In this document: positions 46,405 through 56,160 of the stretch, piece after piece
How the letters are laid out: every line of letters begins with the position of its first letter
How positions within the stretch are numbered: the stretch's first letter is position 1
NCBI GenBank assembly: GCA_016713115.1
Contig: JADJPU010000001.1
Span: 2,170,001-2,234,000, forward strand
Length of the DNA stretch: 64,000 bases
Direction of reading: 5' to 3'
DNA from: Cellvibrionales bacterium
GTDB taxonomy: Bacteria; Pseudomonadota; Gammaproteobacteria; Pseudomonadales; UBA7239
Translations under genes and position numbers: made by a program
The notes under the pieces: generated by a model
The model's database searches: none
Seen by the model: only the letters and a program-made list of their open reading frames with translations
Told to the model about the DNA's origin: nothing

Positions 46405-47388
46405 ATGGTGTTTGTCTAGTAGATGGAGTGCATCGTGAATGACGGCAACGGTTGCGCCTTTTTTATGCGCGTTCTCGCTGATGTGACGGCGAAACTGCCG
46501 TGAGCCAGCAACATTGTGCCACAAACCTAATAAATGCCGTGTGAGCATGCTGAGTGACACACCTTGCGCGTGTTGTTCTGCACAGTAAGCAGCGTACTGT
46601 TGTGTGATACGAATGCGATTGGCAATTTCATGTTGATCATCGAATAACACAGCATCGGCTTCGGCTAAAAAATAAGTGTTGTGCCACGCCGCACGCCCCA
46701 TCATTGCGCTATCAACATACTGCAAATGATTTTTTGCTTCTGCTAGCGTGGCAATGCCGCCGTTAATTGCAATCGTTAATTCGGGTCGCAGTTCTTTTAA
46801 GCGATACACCCAATCGTATTTCAGCGGTGGGATTTCACGGTTTTCTTTGGGACTTAAACCATGAAGCCAAGCGTTGCGCGCGTGTACAATGACGGTGTTG
46901 CAAGGACTGTCGGTTGCTGTATCAATAAAGTATAAAAAATCGTCAAAGCTATCTTGTTGATCAATGCCGGTTCTGCATTTGAGCGTAACGGGTACGCTGC
47001 CGTCATCTGCCATAGCGCGCAGACAGTCGCGCACTAATATCGGTGTGCTCATTAAACAAGCGCCAAATGCGCCACTTTGCACGCGGTCACTGGGGCAGCC
47101 GCAATTCAGATTTAATTCATCGTATTGGTATTGCGCAGCAATGACGCTGCTGTCGCGCAGTTGTGCAGGATCAGCGCCGCCGAGTTGTAGGGCAACAGGG
47201 TGTTCAACATTATGGAATGCCAGTAAGTGATCGGTCTTGCCATGCAAGATGGCATGGGTGGTGATCATTTCTGTATAGAGCAGCGTATGTTTAGTGAGTA
47301 AGCGCGCCAGATAGCGAAAGTGTTTATCTGTCACATCAATCATTGGAGCAACAGACAATTTTCTTATTGCTGAATTTTTCTTTGGCAT
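46387..47388 (-). CDS. dusA: tRNA-dihydrouridine(20/20a) synthase DusA
   Basis: FMN-dependent tRNA D-loop reductase, 333 residues. Conserved: LSVAPMIDVTDKHFRYLARL, YTEMITTHAILHG, VALQLGGADPAQL, and the catalytic-Cys motif ELNLNCGCPSDRVQSGAFGACLM. Ends in a helical tRNA-binding domain (LTRHLLGLWHNVAGSRQFRR). Convergent with rlmL; co-directional with the DUF2062 gene upstream. Confidence 0.96.
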   Translation of the reverse strand: MPKKNSAIRKLSVAPMIDVTDKHFRYLARLLTKHTLLYTEMITTHAILHGKTDHLLAFHNVEHPVALQLGGADPAQLRDSSVIAAQYQYDELNLNCGCPSDRVQSGAFGACLMSTPILVRDCLRAMADDGSVPVTLKCRTGIDQQDSFDDFLYFIDTATDSPCNTVIVHARNAWLHGLSPKENREIPPLKYDWVYRLKELRPELTIAINGGIATLAEAKNHLQYVDSAMMGRAAWHNTYFLAEADAVLFDDQHEIANRIRITQQYAAYCAEQHAQGVSLSMLTRHLLGLWHNVAGSRQFRRHISENAHKKGATVAVIHDALHLLDKHHSRATE

Positions 47389-47400
47389 GAGAGAAGTTGA

Positions 47401-47967
47401 TTAGCGTTTTCTTATTCGATCTAACTGGCGTTTATTCCAAGTGCGTATCACATGCCAACGCCAGAAAAGTTGCACGGCAAAATATCCAGATATGCCAAAT
47501 GCTGTGCCGATAATGAAAGAGCCCAGTAGAAGTGGTCGCCATGTATCTTTGATGATACGGAATAAGTTGGTTGCTTCACTGAGCAAGCTGTCATGGCTCC
47601 AATCGAAAGAGAGCAAAGCATTGAGATCAAAATTGACAGTATTGGGAATAAAGAAAGAACCAATTTTTAAGGCAGCATAAAGAATGGGTGGAGAAGTTAA
47701 AGGGTTGGAAACCCAAACCAAGCCCACGGAGATAGGTAAATTGCCGCGCAGCCAGATGGCAATAATGGCAGCAATTAGCATTTGAAAAGGAAAAAGGATG
47801 AAAGCAAAACCAGCAAATAGACCCGCAAAAAATGCGCGTGCAACACTATTGCGGTTTAAGTGCCATAAATTGGGGTCATGGATGCGGTTACCCAATACAG
47901 CCAGTTTCCCACTAGACAGCAGTTTTTGCCCCTCGGTGGTGAACCGTTTGAATATTTTTTTTGCCAT
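47401..47967 (-). CDS. DUF2062 membrane protein
   Basis: 188-residue predicted membrane protein with the DUF2062 pattern: NRNSVARAFFAGLFAGFAF, FPFQMLIAAIIAIWLRGNLPISVGLVWVSNPLTSPPIL, and a third hydrophobic segment LLLGSFIIGTAFGISGYFAVQLFW. Ends in a basic tail. The family has no established function. Twelve bases upstream of dusA, probably co-transcribed. Confidence 0.9.
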   Translation of the reverse strand: MAKKIFKRFTTEGQKLLSSGKLAVLGNRIHDPNLWHLNRNSVARAFFAGLFAGFAFILFPFQMLIAAIIAIWLRGNLPISVGLVWVSNPLTSPPILYAALKIGSFFIPNTVNFDLNALLSFDWSHDSLLSEATNLFRIIKDTWRPLLLGSFIIGTAFGISGYFAVQLFWRWHVIRTWNKRQLDRIRKR

Positions 47968-48020
47968 ACCGAATCTAGTCAGAGTACTTCAGTTGTTTCC
48001 TCATTATCCCACAACCGTCG

Positions 48021-49616
48021 CTAGAACAATGCACTAAGCAGCAGTTGGGTGGCGGGATGCTGAGGATTTTCAAAAATCTGCTGTGTGTTGCCGGCCTCCA
48101 CAATACGGCCTTGCTGCATCACCAGTACGCGATCTGCTATGCGTTGCACCAAATGGAGATCGTGGGTGATAAACAGCAGCGATAGCTGCATATCGCGTTT
48201 AAGTTGCAGCAGCAGGGCGATGATTTGTGCCTGCGTGGATACATCCAAGGCTGAGACGGCCTCATCGCAGACGATCAATTTAGGATTGAGGGCGATGGCA
48301 CGAGCGATACCGATCCGCTGTCGTTGACCACCGGAAAACTCATGGGGAAAGCGGTGCAAGCTGTCAGCTGGCAGCTCCACGCGTTGAAGCAATGTTTGTA
48401 CCGTTGCGGTGCGGGTCTGCGGGTTGCCGATGCTGTGAATTTCAAGCGGTTCCAGCAGGATGCGTTCAACCGTGTGTCTGGGGTTTAAAGAGTCATTGGT
48501 GTCTTGAAAAATAACTTGGCATTGCTGGCGAAAAGCGGTGATTTGCTGGCGATTATTTCTGTCGAGTATTTGTTGTTGAAAAATAATTTCGCCAGAGTCC
48601 GCTGGATCTAAAACCAACAGGGCGCGCCCCAGCGTGCTTTTTCCACAGCCGGATTCTCCTACCAATGCCAGTATTTCTTGTTCGTGGATAGAGAAGCTGA
48701 TGTCATGTAGCACTGGAGTAGCGGGTTTTCGTCGTGTTAACAGTGCTTGCGGTGGCGTAAAGGCTTTGCTGATATTTCTGGCTTCTAACAACACGGTTTT
48801 TTGGTTGTTTTTTGTTTCTGAATGAGCCGTTGGCTGCAGTGCAGCAATCAGACTTTGCGTATACGGATGTTGTGGTGATGAAAAAATTGTTTCAGTAGAG
48901 GCGATTTCACAGAGCGAACCGTTTTGTAAGACAGCAACGCGTTGGCACCAGTGTTTTACTAAAGCCAAATCGTGTGTGATAAATAACACCGCCATTTGTC
49001 GTTGTTGTTGCAGATTTTGTAGTAAAGCCAGAAGTTGGTGTTGCGTGCTGGCATCTAGCGCCGTGCTGGGTTCATCGGCAATCAGTAAGTCGGGTTTTCC
49101 TGCTAAAGCCATCGCAATCATAATGCGTTGGCATTGGCCGCCTGAAAGCTGGTGGGGGAAACTTCTTAAACGCAGTTCTGGTTGATCGACTTTTACTTCT
49201 TGTAATAGTTGCAATGATTGTTCGCGTATATCGTTTGCGTGCAAAGTGGGTTCATGCAGTTGAAACACTTCTGCCAACTGCTCGCCAATGGTTTGCACGG
49301 GATTGAGTGCGGTGATTGGCTCCTGAAAAATCATTGCCACGCGTTTGCCGCGTAAGCTGTGCAATAAATGCAAGTTGTTGTCGATGCGTTCGCCATCAAA
49401 CAGAATTTTTCCTCGACACATTTTTAGCGCAGGTTTAGGTAACAAGCCCATGATGCTTTGTGCGCAGAGACTTTTGCCTGAGCCGGATTCTCCCACCAAA
49501 GCCAGTGTTTCACCTGTTTGAATGGTGAAGGAAACATTGCGTAGCACCGTGCGTTCGCCATCATCGCTGTGAGCCGCAATACTTAGATTTTCAATGGCGA
49601 GCAAGGGGATACTCAT
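48021..49616 (-). CDS. yejF: Microcin C/oligopeptide ABC transporter, duplicated ATPase (YejF)
   Basis: 531-residue fused ATPase with two cassettes: GESGSGKSLCAQSIMG and GESGCGKSTLGRAL as Walker A, LSGGQCQRIMIA and FSGGQRQRIGIA as signatures, and Walker B DLLIADEPSTALDAS and KLIVCDEAVSALDVS. This is the YejF/DppDF fusion layout that energises the YejBE permeases. Last gene of the run, one base after yejA's stop. Confidence 0.93.
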   Translation of the reverse strand: MSIPLLAIENLSIAAHSDDGERTVLRNVSFTIQTGETLALVGESGSGKSLCAQSIMGLLPKPALKMCRGKILFDGERIDNNLHLLHSLRGKRVAMIFQEPITALNPVQTIGEQLAEVFQLHEPTLHANDIREQSLQLLQEVKVDQPELRLRSFPHQLSGGQCQRIMIAMALAGKPDLLIADEPSTALDASTQHQLLALLQNLQQQRQMAVLFITHDLALVKHWCQRVAVLQNGSLCEIASTETIFSSPQHPYTQSLIAALQPTAHSETKNNQKTVLLEARNISKAFTPPQALLTRRKPATPVLHDISFSIHEQEILALVGESGCGKSTLGRALLVLDPADSGEIIFQQQILDRNNRQQITAFRQQCQVIFQDTNDSLNPRHTVERILLEPLEIHSIGNPQTRTATVQTLLQRVELPADSLHRFPHEFSGGQRQRIGIARAIALNPKLIVCDEAVSALDVSTQAQIIALLLQLKRDMQLSLLFITHDLHLVQRIADRVLVMQQGRIVEAGNTQQIFENPQHPATQLLLSALF

Positions 49617-49617
49617 A

Positions 49618-51468
49618 TCAATGCCGCCATGTGCTGTCGGTAATCGTGACAGGCGTAGAGAGTGGTTTATCCTCGCGTTGTAGCTGGCGAATGCGGTTTT
49701 TAGTGGGTAGGTCTATCCAAAATAGCCCAGTTCCCATGGCATCTACGGCGCTGTCGCTGCTGCGCGTAGCGTGGCTAGCTGGCAATTTTATCCATGCCCA
49801 ATAGGCTTCGCGGAAGTAGGGCACTTTGAAAGTAGGAATCATTGCTGCCGTATCAAAAACCTGTTGTTCAATTTGATGTGCTAATACCGTGCGTTTGTTG
49901 CGATCCAATTCTTCGCGGTAGGCATCAATCAGTTTGTCCATCACGGGATCTGCGAAGTTGGTGATGTTGTTGGGCTGCGCTTTGAAAGCGTTATCGGAAT
50001 GATAAAACTGGCGGTATTCTGGGGATAAACCGCCACCGCTCCAGCCCAGCGAGGCGATTTGATGATTTTTTTCCAAGACTTGTTTGAAAAAAGCGGAGCT
50101 GTCCAACAGTTGTAACTGCAAATCAATGCCGGCTTTTCTGGCTTCTTCTTGCAAAATTACTAGGCGATCGGTGTGCAGTGGATTACCGTAACTGAGCGTA
50201 AGAGACAGTCGATTTCTATCTTTTAAGCGAATGCCATCTTTGTCTAATGATTTCCAACCGGCGGTTTCCAGCAAAACAATAGCGCGAGGAATATCAAAGC
50301 CGCGAGGTTTGATATTTTTGTTGTCGTAATCGCCATAGCCGACATTGTGCGTTTCCATGCGTTGATAATCACCGTGCAAAACGGTGTTGATGACTTTGTC
50401 GAAATCCATGGCGTAGGCAATGGCTTCGCGCACTCGAATATCATCGAGTGGTGGTTTGGCCATGTTGAGCCACAAGCCCTGCGCGGGCTGTACTACATCG
50501 TTGTAATACCACAGTTTTTGTACATAGCCTTTATCAAAAATATCGCCTTTCGCTTTGTTGTGCCAAAAGTCAGGTAGTGTGAGTGCGAAGCTGTCCAGCT
50601 CGCCTTTTTGAAAATACTGCCAAGCAATGTTGGGGTCGCGAATGACTTTGACGATGATGTGATCAGGATTGAAGCGGTGTTTGTAGTAGCGTTTATTGTT
50701 CGCCCACCAGTCGTTGATGCGATCAAAGCGCACAAATTTTCCTTTGCGCACTTCGCCAATTTTATAGGCAGCAGTTCCCGGTTCTGGCAGCCAGTTGTAG
50801 TGACGCACCCAATTTTTATCCAGTGTATGAAAGTGGCGCGGCACGGGATTGACATTGACTTGTTCGAGTAATTCATCGTCTGGTTTCGCAACACCAGACA
50901 CCATAGCAATGGTGTAGGTATCAAATTTGATGACATTGGTAATTTGGGTGGTGAAGTATTCGTTTTGAAACGGTGCGACGATAAATTTCGAACGCATAAA
51001 TTCCAGCAAATATACGAAATCGTCGGCAGTGACCGGTTTGCCGTCAGACCAACGCGCGTCGGGATCCAATTTGAAATACATTGTTTTGTGATCGCTGCCA
51101 AACGCCCAGTGTGTGGCGAGTGCAGGAATTGGGCGGCGGGTATCAGGGTGTATGTCCACCAAATTCATGTTTAGCGCACGCGTGTAACCAGCAAAACTGC
51201 CATTGGAATCGGGGCCAACGACACGCAGTGTGAGTGGAAAACTCAACATGGATTCACGCAGTGTGCCGCCGCGTTGTGCAGCGGGGTCGGCAAACTCTGG
51301 GTCGCTGTCATTGGTTTGCCACACCAAATCATTGGGCAATGCTGTGGTGGATGCTGGATAAGGTGTAAGTGTTCGTTCAATAGCTGTTGCGCTAGATACT
51401 TCTTTCTTATCGCAGCCAATAAGAAATAAACAGATACACAGTGGCAATAGCAAAAAACGGCGCAACAT
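49618..51468 (-). CDS. yejA: Extracellular solute-binding lipoprotein (YejA-like, family 5)
   Basis: 616-residue periplasmic peptide-binding protein with a lipoprotein signal ending in LFLIGC. SBP_bac_5 marks: RGGTLRESMLSFPLTL, YTRALNMNLVDIHPDTR, KLDPDARWSDGKPVTADDFVY (the family signature), and LWLNMAKPPLDDIRVREAIA. YejA homologues take up microcin C and peptides. E. coli order is yejABEF; here the order is yejB-yejE-yejA-yejF. It overlaps the yejE stop by one base. Confidence 0.92.
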   Translation of the reverse strand: MLRRFLLLPLCICLFLIGCDKKEVSSATAIERTLTPYPASTTALPNDLVWQTNDSDPEFADPAAQRGGTLRESMLSFPLTLRVVGPDSNGSFAGYTRALNMNLVDIHPDTRRPIPALATHWAFGSDHKTMYFKLDPDARWSDGKPVTADDFVYLLEFMRSKFIVAPFQNEYFTTQITNVIKFDTYTIAMVSGVAKPDDELLEQVNVNPVPRHFHTLDKNWVRHYNWLPEPGTAAYKIGEVRKGKFVRFDRINDWWANNKRYYKHRFNPDHIIVKVIRDPNIAWQYFQKGELDSFALTLPDFWHNKAKGDIFDKGYVQKLWYYNDVVQPAQGLWLNMAKPPLDDIRVREAIAYAMDFDKVINTVLHGDYQRMETHNVGYGDYDNKNIKPRGFDIPRAIVLLETAGWKSLDKDGIRLKDRNRLSLTLSYGNPLHTDRLVILQEEARKAGIDLQLQLLDSSAFFKQVLEKNHQIASLGWSGGGLSPEYRQFYHSDNAFKAQPNNITNFADPVMDKLIDAYREELDRNKRTVLAHQIEQQVFDTAAMIPTFKVPYFREAYWAWIKLPASHATRSSDSAVDAMGTGLFWIDLPTKNRIRQLQREDKPLSTPVTITDSTWRH

Positions 51469-52517
51469 TATTCGTACACCGTGTGTTGTTTGGGGTCGAA
51501 GGCTTCACGCAAGGCTTCACCTATCCAAGTCACCATAATCAACACCGCCACCATGGCGATAGTGACAGAGCCAACGATCCATTCGCTGTCTAGTCGCGAC
51601 ATGCCTTCGCGCAATAACACGCCCCAACTGGGTGTGGGCGGCGGTAAGCCGAAGCCGAGATAATCCAACGCAGTTAAGGCCGTGATGCCGCCTGTAATCG
51701 AAAACGGAGCAAAAGTAATTAACAGTGCGCGTGTGTTGGGCAATAAATGTTGCGTGATGATGCGCCAATCCGATGCGCCCAGTGCGCGCGCTGCCAATAC
51801 ATAATTGCGTGCTTTTTCTTTGTAACTGCTGGTACGCATATACCAAGTGATAGCAGTCCAATCAAAAAACGCCATGATCAACAGCAGCGTCCAAAAACCG
51901 GGCAGTATCAATGAGGCGAGAATCATAATCACATACAGCGTGGGAATAGACGACCAAATTTCGATCACGCGCTGCATGATCAAATCAAACTTGCCGCCAT
52001 AAAAACCCATCGCAATACCGATGATGGTGCCAACGGTGTAATTGCACAGCAACAACAAAATGCTAAAAGCGATGGAAAAACGAAAGCCGTACAGCAAACG
52101 CGCGGCGATATCGCGACCAGCGCCATCGGTTCCCAAAAAATGTTGATAACTGAGTGATGGCGGTAGCGGTGGGTATAAACCCTCAACGGCGTGAGACTCC
52201 AGCGGGTTCCAAGGAATTATCGGCATTAACACCCAGTTGTCCGTGTCTGCTGTTTTGCGAAATTGTTGTTGTAAATCGCGGTAGTTGGTTTCGTGTGGGT
52301 AATCCAAGCCAAAGCTTGTGCCAGGTAAAAAAGCGCCGTAGGTCGGGAAAAAGTAGTGGCCTTGGTAATGCACAATCAAGGCGCGGTTGTTTGCGATCAA
52401 TTCAGCAACACAGCTCAAAGCGATTAACACAACTAACAACAGCGCAGACCAGTAGCCGCGTTTCTGCGTGCGAAAACGCTGCCATTGTTTTTTGGTTTGT
52501 GGGTGCAGTGTGAACAC
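51468..52517 (-). CDS. yejE: Peptide ABC transporter permease (YejE-like)
   Basis: 349-residue permease with an N-terminal helix (YWSALLLVVLIALSCVAELI), a large periplasmic loop, and the DppC-type core: GTDGAGRDIAARLLYGFRFS, the EAA-loop YVLAARALGASDWRIITQHLLPN, and LDYLGFGLPPPTPSWGVLL. Pairs with YejB to form the channel. Two bases separate it from yejB. Confidence 0.93.
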   Translation of the reverse strand: MFTLHPQTKKQWQRFRTQKRGYWSALLLVVLIALSCVAELIANNRALIVHYQGHYFFPTYGAFLPGTSFGLDYPHETNYRDLQQQFRKTADTDNWVLMPIIPWNPLESHAVEGLYPPLPPSLSYQHFLGTDGAGRDIAARLLYGFRFSIAFSILLLLCNYTVGTIIGIAMGFYGGKFDLIMQRVIEIWSSIPTLYVIMILASLILPGFWTLLLIMAFFDWTAITWYMRTSSYKEKARNYVLAARALGASDWRIITQHLLPNTRALLITFAPFSITGGITALTALDYLGFGLPPPTPSWGVLLREGMSRLDSEWIVGSVTIAMVAVLIMVTWIGEALREAFDPKQHTVYE

Positions 52518-52519
52518 GC

Positions 52520-53545
52520 TTATTCAAACCTCACGCGCGGGTCAATGGCTGCAACGCAGAGATCAGAGAGGATATTGCCGATCAAAAATAGTACGGAAGA
52601 TATAACCAACAATCCCATTACCACGGGGTAGTCGCGCTCCACTAAAGATTCATAGCCGAGCAAACCCATGCCGTCGATATTGAAGATGGTTTCTACTAAA
52701 AAAGAGCCAGACAAAATAATTGAGATGCCGTGGCCGAATGATGTGGCGAGTGGAATTAAGCTATTACGCAGTGCATGACGAAACACGGCTTGACGAAACG
52801 AGAGCCCTTTAGCTACCGCTGTGCGCACATAATCACTGGCGAGATTTTCCAGCAAGCTGTTTTTCATCAGCATGGTCATCACAGCGAAACTGCCGACCAA
52901 ATAGGTGGTCAACGGCAGTACCGCGTGCATAGCAATGTCGCGGATTTGTTCCACCCAAGACAAATCAGCAATGTCATCGCTAGCAAAGCCACCCAAAGGA
53001 AAAATTTCCCAATGCGAAGCAAAAACAGTGATCAAAATAATGCCGAGTACATAATTGGGGATCGCAAAACCTAAAAAAATGAGAGCAGCACTGAGATGAT
53101 CAAAACGCGAATTGTGACGCAGAGCCTTAGCAATACCGAGGGGAATGCACACGGCATAAGTGATCAATAAAGAAAGCCCGCCGTAAAATAATGAGAGTGG
53201 CATGCGCGAAACAATCGTATCCCACACGGGTTCGCCGTAGCGGGTGGAATAACCAAGATCGAGTTGTAGCACGCGCCATAACCATTCTGCGTAACTGATG
53301 AGCAGTGGCTTATCAAAGCCATAGTAGGTTTTTAATTCCGCAAGTTGTTCTTCATCTAACGAGCCGCTGCTGTTGGCGCGGTCGCGCACAATATGTGCGC
53401 CTTCACCGCCGGCAAATTGCGCATCGGTCATCATTTTTTCTATTGGCCCGCCAGGGACAAAGCGGGTGAGGGTGAAAACAATCAGCGTGATGCCGAGTAA
53501 TGTCGGAATAGTCAGCAATAAACGGCGCAGCAGATACGCAATCAT
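52520..53545 (-). CDS. yejB: Peptide ABC transporter permease (YejB-like)
   Basis: 341-residue DppB-type permease. N-terminal MIAYLLRRLLLTIPTLLGIT, then FTLTRFVPGGPIE, the EAA loop (DYVRTAVAKGLSFRQAVFRHALRN) and NIDGMGLLGYESLVERDYPVVMGLL. Start at 53545 forms ATGA with the queF stop; an in-frame ATG three codons earlier is possible. The order and overlaps place it in one transcript with queF and yejEAF. Confidence 0.93.
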   Translation of the reverse strand: MIAYLLRRLLLTIPTLLGITLIVFTLTRFVPGGPIEKMMTDAQFAGGEGAHIVRDRANSSGSLDEEQLAELKTYYGFDKPLLISYAEWLWRVLQLDLGYSTRYGEPVWDTIVSRMPLSLFYGGLSLLITYAVCIPLGIAKALRHNSRFDHLSAALIFLGFAIPNYVLGIILITVFASHWEIFPLGGFASDDIADLSWVEQIRDIAMHAVLPLTTYLVGSFAVMTMLMKNSLLENLASDYVRTAVAKGLSFRQAVFRHALRNSLIPLATSFGHGISIILSGSFLVETIFNIDGMGLLGYESLVERDYPVVMGLLVISSVLFLIGNILSDLCVAAIDPRVRFE

Positions 53546-54369
53546 TGCCGCCACTGCCTTGCGCGTGTGGGCTTTAGTTCAGCGTGGCTGGCGCGAAAGG
53601 GGTTGATGTCGAGGCCGCCGCGTCGCGTGAATCTGCCTTCAACGCTGAGTTTTTCTGGCGAGCAGTGTGTCCAAATATTGCAAAAAATACGCTCGACACA
53701 CTGCTCGTGAAAACCTTGATGTAAACGGAATGAACATAAGTAGCGCAGCAGGTTTTCTTCGTTAATTGCTGCGCCGCAATAAGCAATACGCACGCTCGCC
53801 CAATCCGGTTGGCCGGTAACGGGGCAGTTGCTGCGCAGTAAATGGCTGATTAGGACTTGTTCCGTTGTTTTGCTTGTATCACAAGTGAGTAACGCAGAAG
53901 TAATTTCGTAGTGATTGATGGAAATATTGGCGTTATCAATACAGCGATCAGTCCACGGTTGGATTTGCAAACGGCTATCGCCTTGTGCTGCACAAAAAAC
54001 CACTTGAACATTGCCGCCGACGATACTCGCCACATCGGCGGAAATTTTTTCGATCAATTCATTCGTATTTTCTAGGGCGGTTTGATTAAAACTGTTCAGA
54101 TACAGCTTCAGCGATTTCGATTCAACGATATTTGCTGTCTGTGCACTGTAGTCGAGCAGAATGCAGCCGGCTTGCGGTTTGCCTTGTTGGTCTAGCCACG
54201 AAATTTCATAGCCAGTCCAGCTGTCTTCGCCAATAAAAGGCAGCGGTTTTTTGGCTGGCCAAAAATCGCGTGCAGCTTGTCGCGGCACAGCAACGAGTAA
54301 GCTCGGATCGTAATGATCGCTGTAGGTTGTGTGCTTGCCCAGAGGCAGCTGACTGTAATCCACAGTCAT
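53542..54369 (-). CDS. queF: NADPH-dependent 7-cyano-7-deazaguanine reductase QueF (long form)
   Basis: Reduces preQ0 to preQ1 in queuosine synthesis. 275 residues, the two-tunnel-fold long form. Visible are the QueF motif region IVESKSLKLYLNSFNQTAL with the NADPH-binding helix, the nucleophile Cys in LLRSNCPVTGQPDWASVRI, and the substrate Glu region HQGFHEQCVERIF. Three bases after yadH and overlapping yejB: an odd operon partner for a transporter, otherwise ordinary. Confidence 0.94.
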   Translation of the reverse strand: MTVDYSQLPLGKHTTYSDHYDPSLLVAVPRQAARDFWPAKKPLPFIGEDSWTGYEISWLDQQGKPQAGCILLDYSAQTANIVESKSLKLYLNSFNQTALENTNELIEKISADVASIVGGNVQVVFCAAQGDSRLQIQPWTDRCIDNANISINHYEITSALLTCDTSKTTEQVLISHLLRSNCPVTGQPDWASVRIAYCGAAINEENLLRYLCSFRLHQGFHEQCVERIFCNIWTHCSPEKLSVEGRFTRRGGLDINPFRASHAELKPTRARQWRQ

Positions 54370-54372
54370 GCC

Positions 54373-55146
54373 TTAGCTCCGCAAGCCTTTGCTGCTGTTG
54401 AGCAAACGCAGGGCAACAACGCATGCGATACAGGAGAATAGAGCGATCATGCCGAGCGATGCAGAAACATTGACATCCGAAATGCCGAGCATGCCGTAGC
54501 GAAATGCATTCACCATGTAGAGAATTGGGTTGAGTTGCGATAAAGCCTTCCAAAATGGCGGCAGTAAATCAATGGAATAAAACACACCGCCAAGATATGT
54601 CAGTGGTGTTAAAACAAAAGTAGGGATGATAGAAATGTCATCAAAGTTTTTGGCGAAGATGGCATTGAGCAAACCTAAGAGTGAGAACAAAACGGAAGTG
54701 AGTAACACGGTGCTGATCATGATGAGTTAATGTTGTACATGCAGTTTGCTAAAAAATAACGACAGTATGGTGACAACAATACCTACGCAGATGCCGCGTG
54801 CCACGCCGCCTGCCACATAACCGGCAAGTATTGCCCAATTGGGAACGGGCGCTACCAGCAACTCCTCAATGCTGTGTTGAAACTTGTTGCTGAAAAAAGA
54901 GGAGACCACATTGCTATAGGAATTGGTTAGCACCGACATCATCACCAAGCCAGGTACCACAAACTGAATATAACTATAGCCTTGCATTTCGCCGATACGG
55001 CTGCCGATCAGCGTGCCAAAAATGACAAAATACAAACCTGTGGTGATGGCGGGAGGCAAAAGGGTTTGCATCCAAATACGGAGAAAACGGCGTATTTCTT
55101 TGGTTAAGATGGTGCTGAAGGCGATCCAAGTTTCTTGCGAATTCAT
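54373..55146 (-). CDS. yadH: ABC-2 type permease YadH, interrupted by one in-frame TAA
   Basis: Membrane subunit of the YadGH exporter. The first half (55146-54727) reads TLLPPAITTGLYFVIFGTLIG to SLFFSKLHVQH, then a TAA at 54727-54729; the second half continues in the same frame at MISTVLLTSVLFSLLGLLNA, ending at 54373. No shift is needed: a single base change (for example TTA or CAA to TAA) accounts for it. Joined, it has about 256 residues and six helices, full length for YadH. May be inactive or read through, or the stop may be an error. The ATGA overlap with yadG is kept. Confidence 0.88.
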
Positions 55147-56063
55147 GCGGCGTTCTCGTTCAATAATTTAACAAACAGCTCTTCGAGGCGATTGGCTTTG
55201 TTGCGCATACTGGCCACTTGAATATTTCTTTCACTGAGTTGTGCAAAGAGAGCGTTGATATCGGTGCCGCGCTTGACTTCCACTTCCAGGGAATGCGAAT
55301 CCGTTTGCTTGATGGCGAAGCCTTGAATTTCCGGTAGGAAGTGCATGGCATCCTTTAGATCTAGCACAAAGGTTTCTTGGTCCAATTTTTGAATAAGGCT
55401 TTTCATTGTGGTGTTTTCAATGATATTGCCTTTGTTAATGATGGCGATATTGCGGCAGAGGTTTTCCGCTTCTTCCAAGTAATGTGTGGTGAGGATGATA
55501 GAGGTGCCGTTCTTGTTGATTTCGCGTAAGAAATCCCACATCGAGCGGCGCAGCTCGATGTCTACACCAGCGGTGGGTTCATCCAGAATCAGTAATTTTG
55601 GTTCGTGAATCAGTGCGCGAGCAATCATCAAGCGCCGTTTCATACCGCCGGATAACATGCGTGCAATGGAATCGCGTTTATCCCACAAATCCAGTTTTTT
55701 CATGTAGAAATCGGCGCGTTCTTTAGCGAGGTTAACGGGCATACCGTAGTAACCACCTTGTGTCCGAATGATGTCACCGACTTTTTCAAATTGACTGAAA
55801 TTAAATTCTTGCGGCACAACGCCTAAGCATTTTCTGGCTTGCGGGAAATGTGTGTCGATGTTGTTGTTAAAAATACTTACGGTGCCGGAGGTTTTTCTAA
55901 CCAGTGAACACAGAATACCGATTAGCGTGGATTTTCCTGCGCCGTTGGGACCGAGCAGGGCAAAAAAATCGCCTTCGTTGACGGTTAGGTCAATGCCTTT
56001 GAGTGCAGAGAATCCGTTGTCGTAGGTTTTGCGTAAATTTTGAATGGAGACAGCGTTGGTCAT
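55143..56063 (-). CDS. yadG: ABC transporter ATP-binding protein YadG
   Basis: 306-residue ATPase partner of YadH. Walker A LGPNGAGKSTLIGIL, Q-loop and GVVPQEFNFSQFE, signature MLSGGMKRRLMIARAL, Walker B LLILDEPTAGVDIELRR, switch His in ILTTHYLEEAE. The C-terminal domain of about 90 residues is typical of exporter ATPases. It begins the yadG-yadH-queF-yejBEAF run of seven genes with overlaps or gaps of no more than three bases. Confidence 0.94.
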   Translation of the reverse strand: MTNAVSIQNLRKTYDNGFSALKGIDLTVNEGDFFALLGPNGAGKSTLIGILCSLVRKTSGTVSIFNNNIDTHFPQARKCLGVVPQEFNFSQFEKVGDIIRTQGGYYGMPVNLAKERADFYMKKLDLWDKRDSIARMLSGGMKRRLMIARALIHEPKLLILDEPTAGVDIELRRSMWDFLREINKNGTSIILTTHYLEEAENLCRNIAIINKGNIIENTTMKSLIQKLDQETFVLDLKDAMHFLPEIQGFAIKQTDSHSLEVEVKRGTDINALFAQLSERNIQVASMRNKANRLEELFVKLLNENAA

Positions 56064-56160
56064 CGTGAATCTGCGCGTTTTAGGAAAGGTGGCATTATGC
56101 CAGAGGCTTCCTCTCTAAGAATTAAAAACGCATAATTTATATGGTTATAAAGAGGTGTTT

